43,246 nucleotides of DNA, taken from positions 1 through 43,246 of the forward strand of contig JAICYD010000055.1 in assembly GCA_025934375.1 (NCBI GenBank), written 5' to 3'. Positions 25,181 to 32,477 of this stretch are shown piece by piece. Position 1 is the first letter of the stretch, and each line of letters begins with the position of its first letter. The notes under the pieces are model-generated. The model ran no database searches, had not been told where the DNA came from, and was given only the letters and a program-made list of their open reading frames with translations. The translations under genes and the position numbers were made by a program. The DNA is from Streptosporangiaceae bacterium (lineage in GTDB: Bacteria; Actinomycetota; Actinomycetes; Streptosporangiales; Streptosporangiaceae).

Positions 25181-25214
25181 ATTTTACGTAGTCTTCATTC
25201 AGCGTTTACTCGGC
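25181..25214 (-). promoter_or_regulatory. candidate PHO box and -10 box of the phosphoesterase gene
   Basis: Two adjacent 11-base units (25193-25203 and 25204-25214: CTTCATTCAGC and GTTTACTCGGC) resemble the direct repeats bound by PhoP in Streptomyces. On the minus strand they overlap the -35 position relative to TAAAAT (25186-25181). The gene downstream is a secreted phosphoesterase, which fits phosphate-starvation control. This is an inference from motif similarity only. Confidence 0.35.
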
Positions 25215-25279
25215 GCCTGTCCATACGGTTAAGAAGTTGTTTGGATCATTGCCGTGCTCAGAAGGCGTTATCGCGTGCC

Positions 25280-26728
25280 CTACAGGATGTCCTCGGGCGT
25301 GCCGCGGCCGAGGAAGGTGCCGCCGAGCTCCAGCTTCCGCTGCAACCGCGGCACGTCGACCGCGTCGCCAGCGACGCCGGAGGCCACCGCCATCGCGGCG
25401 GCGGTGCCCGCCGCTTCCCCCATGACGAAGCAAGGGCCGGTCACCCGGGCCGCCGCGTGCGCGCCGTGGGTCATCGACGCGCACCGTCCGGCCACGTAGA
25501 GGTTCGGCGCGTTCCTCGGCAGGAGGATGCGGAAGGGGATCTGGTTGAAGCCCCGCTCGTGCTTTTGCCAGCGGAATTCGACCGACCCGGCGACGTGCGC
25601 CTCCACCGGCCACCCGTTGACGCCGATGGTGTCGTCGAAGTCCGCGCAGTACAGCACGTCCTCCTCGGTCAGCTGGTACGGCCCGATGACGCGCCGGGTT
25701 TCCCGGATGCCGATCTGCGGGGCGATGTCCACGATGTAGGAGTTCCCGAAGCCGGGCGCCCGGTCCCGGATGAACGTGAACGCGTCCAGCGCCTGCTGCC
25801 GGCCGGCCAGCTCGCCGCGGGTGAGCTCGTCGACGTCGGTGCCGTCGATCGCCCCGCCGTCCGCGCGCCGCAGCTGGGTGAGGTTGGCCCGCCACTCCAG
25901 CGGGTTGCGCTGCGGGCGGACGATCGGCTTCTTGCGCGGGAAGGTGTGCGTGCCGGCCCGCTCGGCCTCGTCCATCAGCCGCTCGACGGTCCGCCAGGGC
26001 GCCGGCCCGGCCGCGTTCACGTCGACGCCGTTGATGCGGAACATCAGCGACGGGTACATCATCCCGTCGACCGGCGGGGCCTTCTCCCAGGGCACGCCCG
26101 CCCACGCGGCGAGGTCGCCGTCGCCGGAGGCATCGATGAAGAACCGGCCGCGCACCGCGGCCCGCCCGGACTTGGACTCGATGAGGATGGCCGCGATCGA
26201 GGCGTCAGGTGCTGCCTCCCGGGGGGACGACCCCCCCGGGGTGTCCCATCCGTACCCTCCGGGAGGGGCCATGACCGCGCCGACGGCCATCGCGTGGAAC
26301 AAGATCCGCGCCCCGGAGCCGGTGACGAGCTCGTCGGCGGCGATCTTGTAGGCAGAGATGTCGAAGGCCTGCGCCGCGATGCCGTCGGCGATCGTCAGGT
26401 GCGGCTTGTTGAGGCCGTCCAGCTTGGCCAGCCGGTCGAGCAGCTCATCGGCCAGGCCCCGGATGACCCGGATGTCGCGCCCGTGGGTGCGGGCGTGCAG
26501 CCCGCAAAACGTTGACAGGCCGCCGGCCGTGCCCGCGCCGCCGAGGAATCCGTACCGCTCGATGAGCAGGGTGGACGCCCCGCTGCGGGCGGCGGCGGAG
26601 GCGGCCATGAGGCCGGCCGGGCCGCCGCCCACGACGACCACGTCGAACTCGCCGTAGACCGGCGTGCTCCGGGCCGGCTCGGTGATGGATCCGGGCATGC
26701 TCGATGGGAAAGGCGACTTATCAGGCAT
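25280..26728 (-). CDS. FAD-dependent oxidoreductase (FAD_oxidored type)
   Basis: 482 aa. The Rossmann FAD motif is at about 28-56 (VVVVGGGPAGLMAASAAARSG, then LLIER), FIDASGDGDLA lies in the middle and LYVAGRCASMTHGAHAAARV near the end binds FAD. The family (PF12831) includes fumarate-reductase-like and sugar-linked dehydrogenases. About residues 154-172 form an odd Gly/Pro/Ser loop coded by a GC palindrome. The ATG overlaps the preceding small gene by eight bases, so the two are translationally coupled. It is the last gene of the minus-strand selenoprotein operon. Confidence 0.87.
   Translation of the reverse strand: MPDKSPFPSSMPGSITEPARSTPVYGEFDVVVVGGGPAGLMAASAAARSGASTLLIERYGFLGGAGTAGGLSTFCGLHARTHGRDIRVIRGLADELLDRLAKLDGLNKPHLTIADGIAAQAFDISAYKIAADELVTGSGARILFHAMAVGAVMAPPGGYGWDTPGGSSPREAAPDASIAAILIESKSGRAAVRGRFFIDASGDGDLAAWAGVPWEKAPPVDGMMYPSLMFRINGVDVNAAGPAPWRTVERLMDEAERAGTHTFPRKKPIVRPQRNPLEWRANLTQLRRADGGAIDGTDVDELTRGELAGRQQALDAFTFIRDRAPGFGNSYIVDIAPQIGIRETRRVIGPYQLTEEDVLYCADFDDTIGVNGWPVEAHVAGSVEFRWQKHERGFNQIPFRILLPRNAPNLYVAGRCASMTHGAHAAARVTGPCFVMGEAAGTAAAMAVASGVAGDAVDVPRLQRKLELGGTFLGRGTPEDIL
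26214..26266. repeat. GC-rich palindromic insert inside the FAD gene
   Basis: CCCGGGGGG and CCCCCCGGG arms (26218-26240) form a long stem, with outer CCTCCC/GGGAGG arms. The insert stays in frame and codes for a Gly/Pro/Ser-rich loop. It shares GGGTACGG and GGGGGGTCG..CCCCCGGGAG with the triple repeat in the ABC exporter at 38565-38662, which suggests a small dispersed element. Confidence 0.6.
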
Positions 26729-26978
26729 GCTGGGAGTCGGCCGGCAACTCGATCGACTCCAGCTCGTACGGGGTGGCGCTGAGCGAGTCGGACAAGATAG
26801 CCGCCATCAGCGGCTGCGGCACCAGGCAGTCGGCGCACGCGTCCGGGCCGGCGATGACCTTGACGGCGACCGTGTTGGCGGGGCTGAGCGCCCAGTCCAG
26901 GTCGTAGCCGTCGCCGGTTAGCACGTCGCGCAGCGGCTGCAGGGCGTCCTTCAGGTCCTGGGGGCCGTCTTGGCTCAT
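26721..26978 (-). CDS. small CxxC protein, function unknown
   Basis: 85 aa. The ATG has GGAG 12 bases upstream. The protein has an N-terminal helix (LKDALQPLRDVLTGDGYDL), a predicted strand NTVAVKVIAG and a CADC motif that could bind a metal or act in thiol redox. Distant resemblance to NifU-like or electron-transfer partners cannot be verified. It overlaps the FAD oxidoreductase gene by eight bases and lies downstream of the selenoprotein and the unrecognised 367-aa gene. A 137-base leader with two matching hairpins precedes it. Confidence 0.7.
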   Translation of the reverse strand: MSQDGPQDLKDALQPLRDVLTGDGYDLDWALSPANTVAVKVIAGPDACADCLVPQPLMAAILSDSLSATPYELESIELPADSQHA

Positions 26979-27007
26979 GTGATTGGAATCTCCTCTACTG
27001 TCTGTCT

Positions 27008-27085
27008 TCCCGCGCGGGCTGCCCACCAAGCCCGCGCAAAGATCTTCTGTGCTTCCCGCGCGGGCAATACACCAAGCCCGCGCTC
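27008..27085 (-). repeat. two tandem identical stem-loops in the operon leader
   Basis: Two 32-base copies (27008-27039, 27054-27085), 46 bases apart. Each forms the same eight-base-pair stem (GCGCGGGC/GCCCGCGC) with a ten-base loop, and on the minus strand both loops begin TTGGTG, followed after the stem by GGGAAG. Stem and half of the loop are conserved, the rest varies. They lie between the 367-aa gene and the small CxxC gene and may act as attenuator, RNA-processing site or protein-binding RNA. Confidence 0.75.
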
Positions 27086-27115
27086 AGAGTCGTGGGTTCT
27101 CACGTCTGTTGTCGC

Positions 27116-28219
27116 TTACGGCCTTTCCTCGACCTTGGCGATCGCTGGCGGGCCCTCTAGTCGGGTGAACGTCTCCACGATCGAGGAAACTCCCGCGTTC
27201 GGCGCGCCCGCGACGACGATGTGCACCGCCTCCGGCGTGTCGATCAGCCGGACCGGCGCCTCGTCGTCGAGGACGTCTTGCGGCAGCGCCTCCGGGTGCT
27301 CGATCGGCACCCGCCAGTGCGTACCGCTGGAGATGGCCTCCTTGCCGGCCCGCCGCAGCTCGCCGTACCGCTTGACCCCGAGCTCGTAGACCGCCTGGCG
27401 CAGGTCGGCCTTGGACCAGCCAGCCCGGTCGCACAGCCGGGCGTGCTCGGGGTTGAGCACGATGTACCCGGCCGCCAGCGGCCGCACCAGGGCGCCCGTC
27501 CGGCACAGCGAGTCGGCGAAGTCGAACGCCAGCTGCTCCGGGGCCGTGGAGTGCCGCGCCTCGACGTGCAGCACCGAGCGGATGACGGTCGCGGCGACCG
27601 CGCTGTCGGCCGCCGCGAACCCGTAGTCGGCGTGCAGCGGCGACCAGGGGCTGTCCTCCTCGTTCTCGCCGATGCAGCACATGTACTTGGCGGGCGTGCC
27701 CTGGGTGGCCTGGTCCAGCACGTGGGGCTTCAGCCCGAGGCCGTTGATGGCGCCGAGCCGGATCGCCCGGGCGATCGTCGCGTTGGCCCGGAATCCCGAG
27801 CCGAACACGTTGCCCCGGCAGTTCACCCCGATCCGCGTGCGGACGGGCCCGTTGATCACGATGAACGGCGCCGTGCCGGTGGTCGACTGCCAGATCGAGC
27901 GGGTCACCATCCCGTCGGCGCGGAACGCCTCCCAGGCGGCCACCACGACCGGGAAGTACTCCGGCAGGCAGCCGGCCAGGGCGGCGTTGATCGCCGCCAG
28001 CCGGACGGTGAGGTGCTTGTTGATGTGCGGCATCGGGATGAGCACCTCGGCGGGGTCCCGGCTGGTGGTGGCCAGGAACTCCTTGAGGTAGCTGTCGGTG
28101 ACCGGCACCACGGGCAGCCCGTCGGTCCAGCCCTTCTCCGCGTAGTACTCCATGGCCCGCCGGACCTCGGCTGGGTCGGCGAGCGGGGCGTCCCCGAGGA
28201 CCGGTGGTTCAGTCGTCAC
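27116..28219 (-). CDS. conserved protein of unknown function next to the UGSC selenoprotein
   Basis: 367 aa, soluble, no signal peptide or membrane segment. I do not recognise a catalytic family. Visible marks are GWTDGLPVVPVT at the start, NCRGNVFGSGFRANATIARAIRLGAIN in the middle, KYMCCIGENEEDSPW with paired cysteines, and a late VHIVVAGAPN. The GTG start has AAGGGAG seven bases upstream. It follows the selenoprotein by 55 bases on the same strand. Its paired cysteines and position make it a plausible partner or substrate-binding subunit of the selenoprotein, but this is inference. Confidence 0.7.
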   Translation of the reverse strand: MTTEPPVLGDAPLADPAEVRRAMEYYAEKGWTDGLPVVPVTDSYLKEFLATTSRDPAEVLIPMPHINKHLTVRLAAINAALAGCLPEYFPVVVAAWEAFRADGMVTRSIWQSTTGTAPFIVINGPVRTRIGVNCRGNVFGSGFRANATIARAIRLGAINGLGLKPHVLDQATQGTPAKYMCCIGENEEDSPWSPLHADYGFAAADSAVAATVIRSVLHVEARHSTAPEQLAFDFADSLCRTGALVRPLAAGYIVLNPEHARLCDRAGWSKADLRQAVYELGVKRYGELRRAGKEAISSGTHWRVPIEHPEALPQDVLDDEAPVRLIDTPEAVHIVVAGAPNAGVSSIVETFTRLEGPPAIAKVEERP

Positions 28220-28274
28220 GACGCGCTCCCTTCCGCGATGCCCATTCCCTGGCGCCGCTATTGGCCCGGCGCCG

Positions 28275-28817
28275 TTATTCGGCGACGCCGAGAATCCGGA
28301 TGATCTCCGGCATGGCCGCGTGGACCATGTCGGCTATCTCCTTCTCGGTCCGGCTGGCGACCGGGTGCGGCACCGCCACGTACTCGAATTCCGGGAAGCC
28401 CATGACCTTCGCCATCGCCCCGGCGGACGCCCGGAAGGCGTCCGTGCAAATGCTGACGGCGGGGATGCCGGCCCGCTCCAGCACGATCCCATCGGCCAAA
28501 CTGGCCGCGCTGCACGAGCCTCAATCGCCGATCCCGGCGACCGCGAAGTCGGAATCGCGCAGGATCTGCTGGACGACGCTCTCCTCCACCGGCGTGCCGA
28601 AGTATCCCTTGCGGAACATCCGGACCTCGCGGACCCCGTAGTTCTCCTGCAGCTCGCGTCCGACATGCTGCAGCAGCACCGCTCCGTTCGGCTTCGTGTT
28701 CTCCAGCAGGGCGAGCCGCAGGCCCTGCAGGGACCTCAGCCGGGGACGGAGCTGGGTGTTGGTGACCAGGTCGCTCTCGCCGGTGGGGTCGAGCAGCCGC
28801 TCCCGGGTTTCGCTCAT
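28275..28817 (-). CDS. UGSC-motif selenoprotein (TGA read as selenocysteine)
   Basis: 180 aa when the in-frame TGA at 28523-28521 is read as selenocysteine (residue 99). The sequence across it is GIGD-U-GSCSAASLADGI, exactly the motif that names the UGSC family of predicted selenoproteins. Read as a stop, it would leave a 98-aa stub and a separate C-terminal ORF. The frame, codon bias and fold (alternating strands and helices) continue past the TGA to a TAA at 28277-28275. A stem-loop of SECIS type starts 13 bases after the TGA. The ATG overlaps the transketolase stop (ATGA). U99 and C102 may form a selenenylsulfide redox pair. Biochemical role unknown; Sec insertion genes are not in the window. 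Confidence 0.85.
28493..28507 (-). promoter_or_regulatory. bacterial SECIS-like stem-loop
   Basis: On the minus strand CGGCC-AGTTT-GGCCG forms a perfect five-base-pair stem with loop AGUUU that contains the GU typical of bacterial SECIS. It begins 13 bases after the TGA. Possible lower pairs (CAGC with GCTG, GCTC with GAGC) extend it. Spacing and size match the minimal SelB-binding hairpin known from E. coli fdhF. Confidence 0.6.
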
Positions 28818-29833
28818 GACGTTGATCCTCCCCTGACAAGGTCGCGGGCCTTGGCGGCGACGCCGGCGACGGTGAGGCCGTAGTGCTCGTACAGCTCGGC
28901 GGGCACGCCGACCTCCAGGTCGACGGCGGGCAGCGCGACCTGGTCAAGGTCGGCCCTAAGCCGGTGGCGCGCCACCGTCTCGGCGACGATCGACCCCAGG
29001 CCGCCGACCACGCTGTGGTCCTCGACGGTGAGCACCTTGCCGGTCTTGGCCGCGCTTTCCGCCAGGGCGGCCTCGTCGAATGGCCGCAGGAAGGCGGCGT
29101 CGAAGACATCCGCCTCGATCCCGTCGCGCTGCGCCAGCAGCCGCGCGGCCTGCACGGCCAGCCCGACGCCCATGCCGTGGGCGGCGATCGTCAGGTGCCC
29201 GCCGGTGGCCAGCCGGGGCCACTTGCCGATCTCGTAGCGCGGTTCCATGTCGCTGGGGGGCGCGCCGTAGACCTGCTCGGGTGCCTCGGCGATCCGGATG
29301 TAGGCCGGCGCGTCGGTGGTCGCCACCAGCTTCATCAAGGCGACCGTGGAGGCGGCGTCGGCGGGCGCGATGACCAGCGTGTTGTTCAGCGTGCGGGCGA
29401 TCGCGATGTCCTCGACCGCGTAGTGGCTGGTGCCGAAGTAGCCCATCGCCAGTCCCGACAGCCGCCCGACCAGCCGGACCGGCAGGTGGTTGTAGTCAAC
29501 GTCGGTGCGCAGCTGCTCGGCGGTCTTCAGCACCCCGAACGGCGCCATCGAGTAGATGTAGGGCACGTACCCGCAGGCGGCCAGGCCCGCCGCGAACGAG
29601 ACCGAGTTGGTCTCGGCGATGCCCAGCTCGATGTAGCGCTCGGGGAACTTCTCCCGGAACTCCGCCAGCGTGTTGGACAGGTCCGCGGTCAGCGTGAGGA
29701 TGCGGTCGTCGGCGGCGGCCAGCTCGGTGACCGCGAACCCGGCCGGGTTGACCTTGAACGCGGTCTCCCGCTCGATGTCGGAAAAGACGTCGACCATCTT
29801 CGGCGTCGGCGTCGGGACGTGCGTCTCGGTCAT
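28814..29833 (-). CDS. transketolase-like protein, C-terminal part (PYR and C domains)
   Basis: 339 aa. Contains the transketolase pyrimidine-binding domain (about 25-190; ERYIELGIAE carries the catalytic Glu) and the C-terminal domain (about 205-330; LTVEDHSVVGG). Together with the gene before it this makes one split transketolase or DXP-synthase-like enzyme. Starts in the ATGA overlap with the N-terminal gene and overlaps the selenoprotein start in the same way, so the three products should be made in step. Split transketolases of this kind often serve special sugar pathways. Confidence 0.9.
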   Translation of the reverse strand: MTETHVPTPTPKMVDVFSDIERETAFKVNPAGFAVTELAAADDRILTLTADLSNTLAEFREKFPERYIELGIAETNSVSFAAGLAACGYVPYIYSMAPFGVLKTAEQLRTDVDYNHLPVRLVGRLSGLAMGYFGTSHYAVEDIAIARTLNNTLVIAPADAASTVALMKLVATTDAPAYIRIAEAPEQVYGAPPSDMEPRYEIGKWPRLATGGHLTIAAHGMGVGLAVQAARLLAQRDGIEADVFDAAFLRPFDEAALAESAAKTGKVLTVEDHSVVGGLGSIVAETVARHRLRADLDQVALPAVDLEVGVPAELYEHYGLTVAGVAAKARDLVRGGSTS

Positions 29834-30720
29834 TCGGCCAGCTCCATCCGCGCGGTGATCTCGGCGACGGCGTCGGTTCGCTGCTCGTCGGTGAGCAGGC
29901 CGAGATGCCACGCTTGCGGCTGCTTCTCGAACATCTCCAGCCCGTGGCCCTTGTGGGTGCGGGCGATGATCGCGACCGGCTGCTTGCCGGTGACCGGGTC
30001 CGGCAGGCTGGCGAACGTGGCGCGCAGCGTGGGGATGTCGTGGCCGTTGATCTCCTTGACCAGCCAGCCGAACGCGGCGAACCGCGCGCCCAGCGGCTCG
30101 ATGTTCATCGCCTCGGAGGTGGGGCCGGAGCCGGAGAACCCGTTGGCGTCGATGATGGCGACGAGGTTGCCGAGCTTGTAGTGCGAGGCGGCCATCGCGG
30201 CCTCCCACACCTGCCCTTCCTGCAGCTCACCGTCGCCGGTCAACACGAAGGCCCGGTAGTCGCGGCGGGCGATCCGGCCGGCCATGGCCATCCCGGCCCC
30301 GACTGACAGGTTGTGCCCCAGCGACCCCGACGAGAAGTCGACGCCCGGCGCGAGCTTCATGTTCGGGTGGTCGTTCAGCGGCGAGCCGACCTGGCCGAAC
30401 TGCCCGAGCCAGTCCTGCGGGTAGTAGCCCAGGTCCGCCAGGACGGGCCACAGCCCGGTGGCGACGTGCCCCTTGCCGAGCAGGAAGCGGTCCCGGTCGG
30501 CCCAGGCGGGGGCGCCGGGATCCAGCCGCAGCACGTGGTAGTAGAGCGTCGCCACGATCTCGGCGCAGGAGAAGGTGGACGAGTAGTGGCCGAGGCCCGC
30601 CTGCGCGACCAGCTCGATCGTCTTCAGCCGGATCCAGTCCGCCTTGCGGGCCAGCTCCGCGTCCGTCACGTGGCGCCCGCGTTCCAAGACGGCGGCGGTG
30701 GGCTTGGTGTCGTTGAGCAC
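29830..30720 (-). CDS. transketolase-like protein, N-terminal part (ThDP-binding)
   Basis: 296 aa. Binds the diphosphate of ThDP: LGKGHV, SGSLGHNLSVGAGMA and the motif GDGELQEGQVWEAAMAASHYKLGNL with N at the Mg site. Transfers two-carbon ketol units between sugars once paired with the next gene. The GTG at 30720 is chosen because a full promoter ends six bases upstream, making the mRNA leaderless; the longer open frame upstream has no support. First gene of the minus-strand operon and divergent from the sugar importer. Confidence 0.9.
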   Translation of the reverse strand: MLNDTKPTAAVLERGRHVTDAELARKADWIRLKTIELVAQAGLGHYSSTFSCAEIVATLYYHVLRLDPGAPAWADRDRFLLGKGHVATGLWPVLADLGYYPQDWLGQFGQVGSPLNDHPNMKLAPGVDFSSGSLGHNLSVGAGMAMAGRIARRDYRAFVLTGDGELQEGQVWEAAMAASHYKLGNLVAIIDANGFSGSGPTSEAMNIEPLGARFAAFGWLVKEINGHDIPTLRATFASLPDPVTGKQPVAIIARTHKGHGLEMFEKQPQAWHLGLLTDEQRTDAVAEITARMELAE

Positions 30721-30726
30721 AGCGCC

Positions 30727-30755
30727 AGCGTAAATCGGCCCCCGGGAGCTGACAA
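30727..30755 (-). promoter_or_regulatory. sigma70-type promoter of the transketolase-selenoprotein operon (leaderless)
   Basis: On the minus strand TTGTCA (30755-30750), a 17-base spacer and TACGCT (30732-30727) are followed by six bases and the GTG start at 30720. Spacing is optimal and no Shine-Dalgarno site is present, as expected for a leaderless message. Confidence 0.65.
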
Positions 30756-31004
30756 TGTGCCCGCCAGTGGGTTCCGGTGGCCCGCCACTGTCCCTGGCCA
30801 CAGATACCCGGTTACCGGATAGACCTGGGTGATGGCGCGAATCCGCTTCGTTGATATTGACGAAATCGTGACCGTGACAGCCCATTTTTGGGGTGAGCCA
30901 CAATTGACATATCTGGCCGTCGGCATCAGCTTGATGGCTATCAGGCGGCACCGGCGCTGGCCCAGGCTGGCGTGGTGCGAGCATCAAGCAGTCTGCGAGG
31001 GTGC

Positions 31005-32336
31005 ATGATCAGCTATAGACACGGCTCCAGCCTTGGCGGAGGCGCGCGCGACGCGTCCCGCATTCCGCGCGCGAGACGCATCGCGTCCGTGCTGGCGATA
31101 ACCGCGGCCGCGCTCATGCTCGCGGCCTGCTCATCGAGCAGCTCTACTCCCAGTACTTCCCCGTCCAGTTCCGCCCCGGCGGCCTCGGGGTCATCAAGCG
31201 GCTCCGCGTCGGCTTCCGGCAGCGCGGACCTGTCCGCGCTGTCCGACGCGGTGAACAAGGCCGCGCAGGTGCCGACCTTCAGCGACTACGCGGCCAACTA
31301 CGGCGACAAGGTGGCGAACACCTCCAACCTGCGCGGCAAGAAGATCATGATCATCCCGGGCGTCAGCGCCCTGGCCGCGTGCACCGAGATCGCCCAGGCG
31401 GTCGCGTCAATCGCCACCGCGCTCGGCATGCAGCCGACGATCTTCGCCAACAATGGCACGACCGCCGAGCACAACACCGCCATCGAGAACGCGATCCACC
31501 AGCACTACGACGCGATCGCGATGGGGTGCGCCATGGACCCGTCGACCAGCGCGCCCGCGATCAAGCAGGCGATAGCGGCCGGGATCGTCGTGTCCAGCTA
31601 TGGGGCGACCCAGGAGGAGGCGGCGGCGGCCAACATCACCTACAACAACGTTGACACCTATGCGCTGGACGCCAAGCTCGCCGCCGACCAGGCGGTCGTC
31701 CAGCACCAGGGCCAGCCGTTCAAGGCCATCGCGGTCGTCTCGAAGGCGACCCCGGCCACCAAGACCATGGAAGACGCGCTGCGCGCGGAGCTGACGGCCA
31801 CCTGCCCGGCCTGCACCGTGACCGACGTGAACGTCGAGGTGCCGGACTGGACTAACCAGATCGCGAGCGCCACGACGTCCGCGCTGCTGCAGAACCCGGA
31901 CACGACCGTCATCTTCCCGTTCTACGCGGGCATGCTGACCTACCTGCTCGCGGGCATCCAGGCCGCGCATAAGAGCGGCAGCGTGAAGACGTACCTCGCG
32001 TTCGGCGGCGGCACGCCGTTCGTCAAGCTGCAGACCGCCGATCCCGGCAAGAGCATCATCCAAAGCGACATCGGCGGCTATCCGCCGTGGACCGGCTACC
32101 TGATGTTCCTGCAGGCCGCCCGCGGGCTGGAGAAGATGGATCCGATCCCCTACGACAAGGCCATCGGCCCGAACCGGATCGTCACGCCGGACAACGCGGT
32201 CGACGTCCTCACCACCGGCGGATGGGGAACGGACTGGGTCAACGGCTTCCGCGACCTGCTCGGGCTGCCGGCGCTGTCGGGCAGCGCGCTGACCGCGGCG
32301 GCCACGCTCAACGGCGCGATGGTCGGCAAGGTCTGA
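31005..32336 (+). CDS. sugar ABC transporter substrate-binding lipoprotein
   Basis: 443 aa. Lipoprotein signal with lipobox LAAC around residue 42, then a Ser/Pro-rich linker and a periplasmic-binding-protein fold of the ribose/xylose type (PF13407): KKIMIIPGVSALAACTEIAQAV at the start and strands with ...VVSSYGA... and ...AIAVVSKATPATK.... It would sit on the outside of the membrane and deliver a sugar or related compound to the permease. ATG 31005 follows GAGGG closely; GTG 30972 is an alternative. First gene of a plus-strand operon, 284 bases from the divergent transketolase promoter region. Confidence 0.87.
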   Translation: MISYRHGSSLGGGARDASRIPRARRIASVLAITAAALMLAACSSSSSTPSTSPSSSAPAASGSSSGSASASGSADLSALSDAVNKAAQVPTFSDYAANYGDKVANTSNLRGKKIMIIPGVSALAACTEIAQAVASIATALGMQPTIFANNGTTAEHNTAIENAIHQHYDAIAMGCAMDPSTSAPAIKQAIAAGIVVSSYGATQEEAAAANITYNNVDTYALDAKLAADQAVVQHQGQPFKAIAVVSKATPATKTMEDALRAELTATCPACTVTDVNVEVPDWTNQIASATTSALLQNPDTTVIFPFYAGMLTYLLAGIQAAHKSGSVKTYLAFGGGTPFVKLQTADPGKSIIQSDIGGYPPWTGYLMFLQAARGLEKMDPIPYDKAIGPNRIVTPDNAVDVLTTGGWGTDWVNGFRDLLGLPALSGSALTAAATLNGAMVGKV

Positions 32337-32338
32337 GC

Positions 32339-32412
32339 CACCGGCTTCGCCTGGCGTGCTGCGTTGTTGAACAAGCACCGGCTTCGCCTGGTGTGCGGCG
32401 TTGTTGAACAAG
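32339..32412. repeat. two 37-bp direct repeats holding TTGTTGAACAA
   Basis: Copies at 32339-32375 and 32376-32412 differ at two or three positions; a third starts with CACCG. Each contains the palindrome TTGTTGAACAA, which resembles a repressor half-site pair. They lie directly after the binding-protein stop codon and before a strong hairpin. Confidence 0.85.
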
Positions 32413-32416
32413 CACC

Positions 32417-32444
32417 GCGGGGCGGGGCGACTGCCCCGCCCCGC
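32417..32444 (+). terminator. strong intercistronic hairpin (attenuator or mRNA-end stabiliser)
   Basis: GCGGGGCGGGGC pairs perfectly with GCCCCGCCCCGC around the loop GACT: twelve G:C pairs. There is no T-tract. Placed between the binding protein and the ATPase, it could leave more copies of the binding-protein mRNA than of the downstream part, as is common for such importers. Confidence 0.75.
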
Positions 32445-32477
32445 CGGGCTTCCCCATAGCAGGAAAGGAGCGATGGC

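Noticed and set aside
24440..26515. 691-codon plus-strand frame antisense to the phosphoesterase and FAD genes
   Set aside because: Shadow frame without start signals or recognisable motifs; crosses a promoter region.
28275..28499. Separate short gene downstream of the TGA, starting at an internal GTG/TTG
   Set aside because: It has no ribosome site and begins in the middle of a fold; the frame is continuous with the upstream part through TGA and the UGSC motif spans the junction.
30904..30932. Promoter of the sugar importer with TTGACA at 30904
   Set aside because: The -35 box is perfect but no acceptable -10 sequence occurs at 16-19 bases, so it was not listed.
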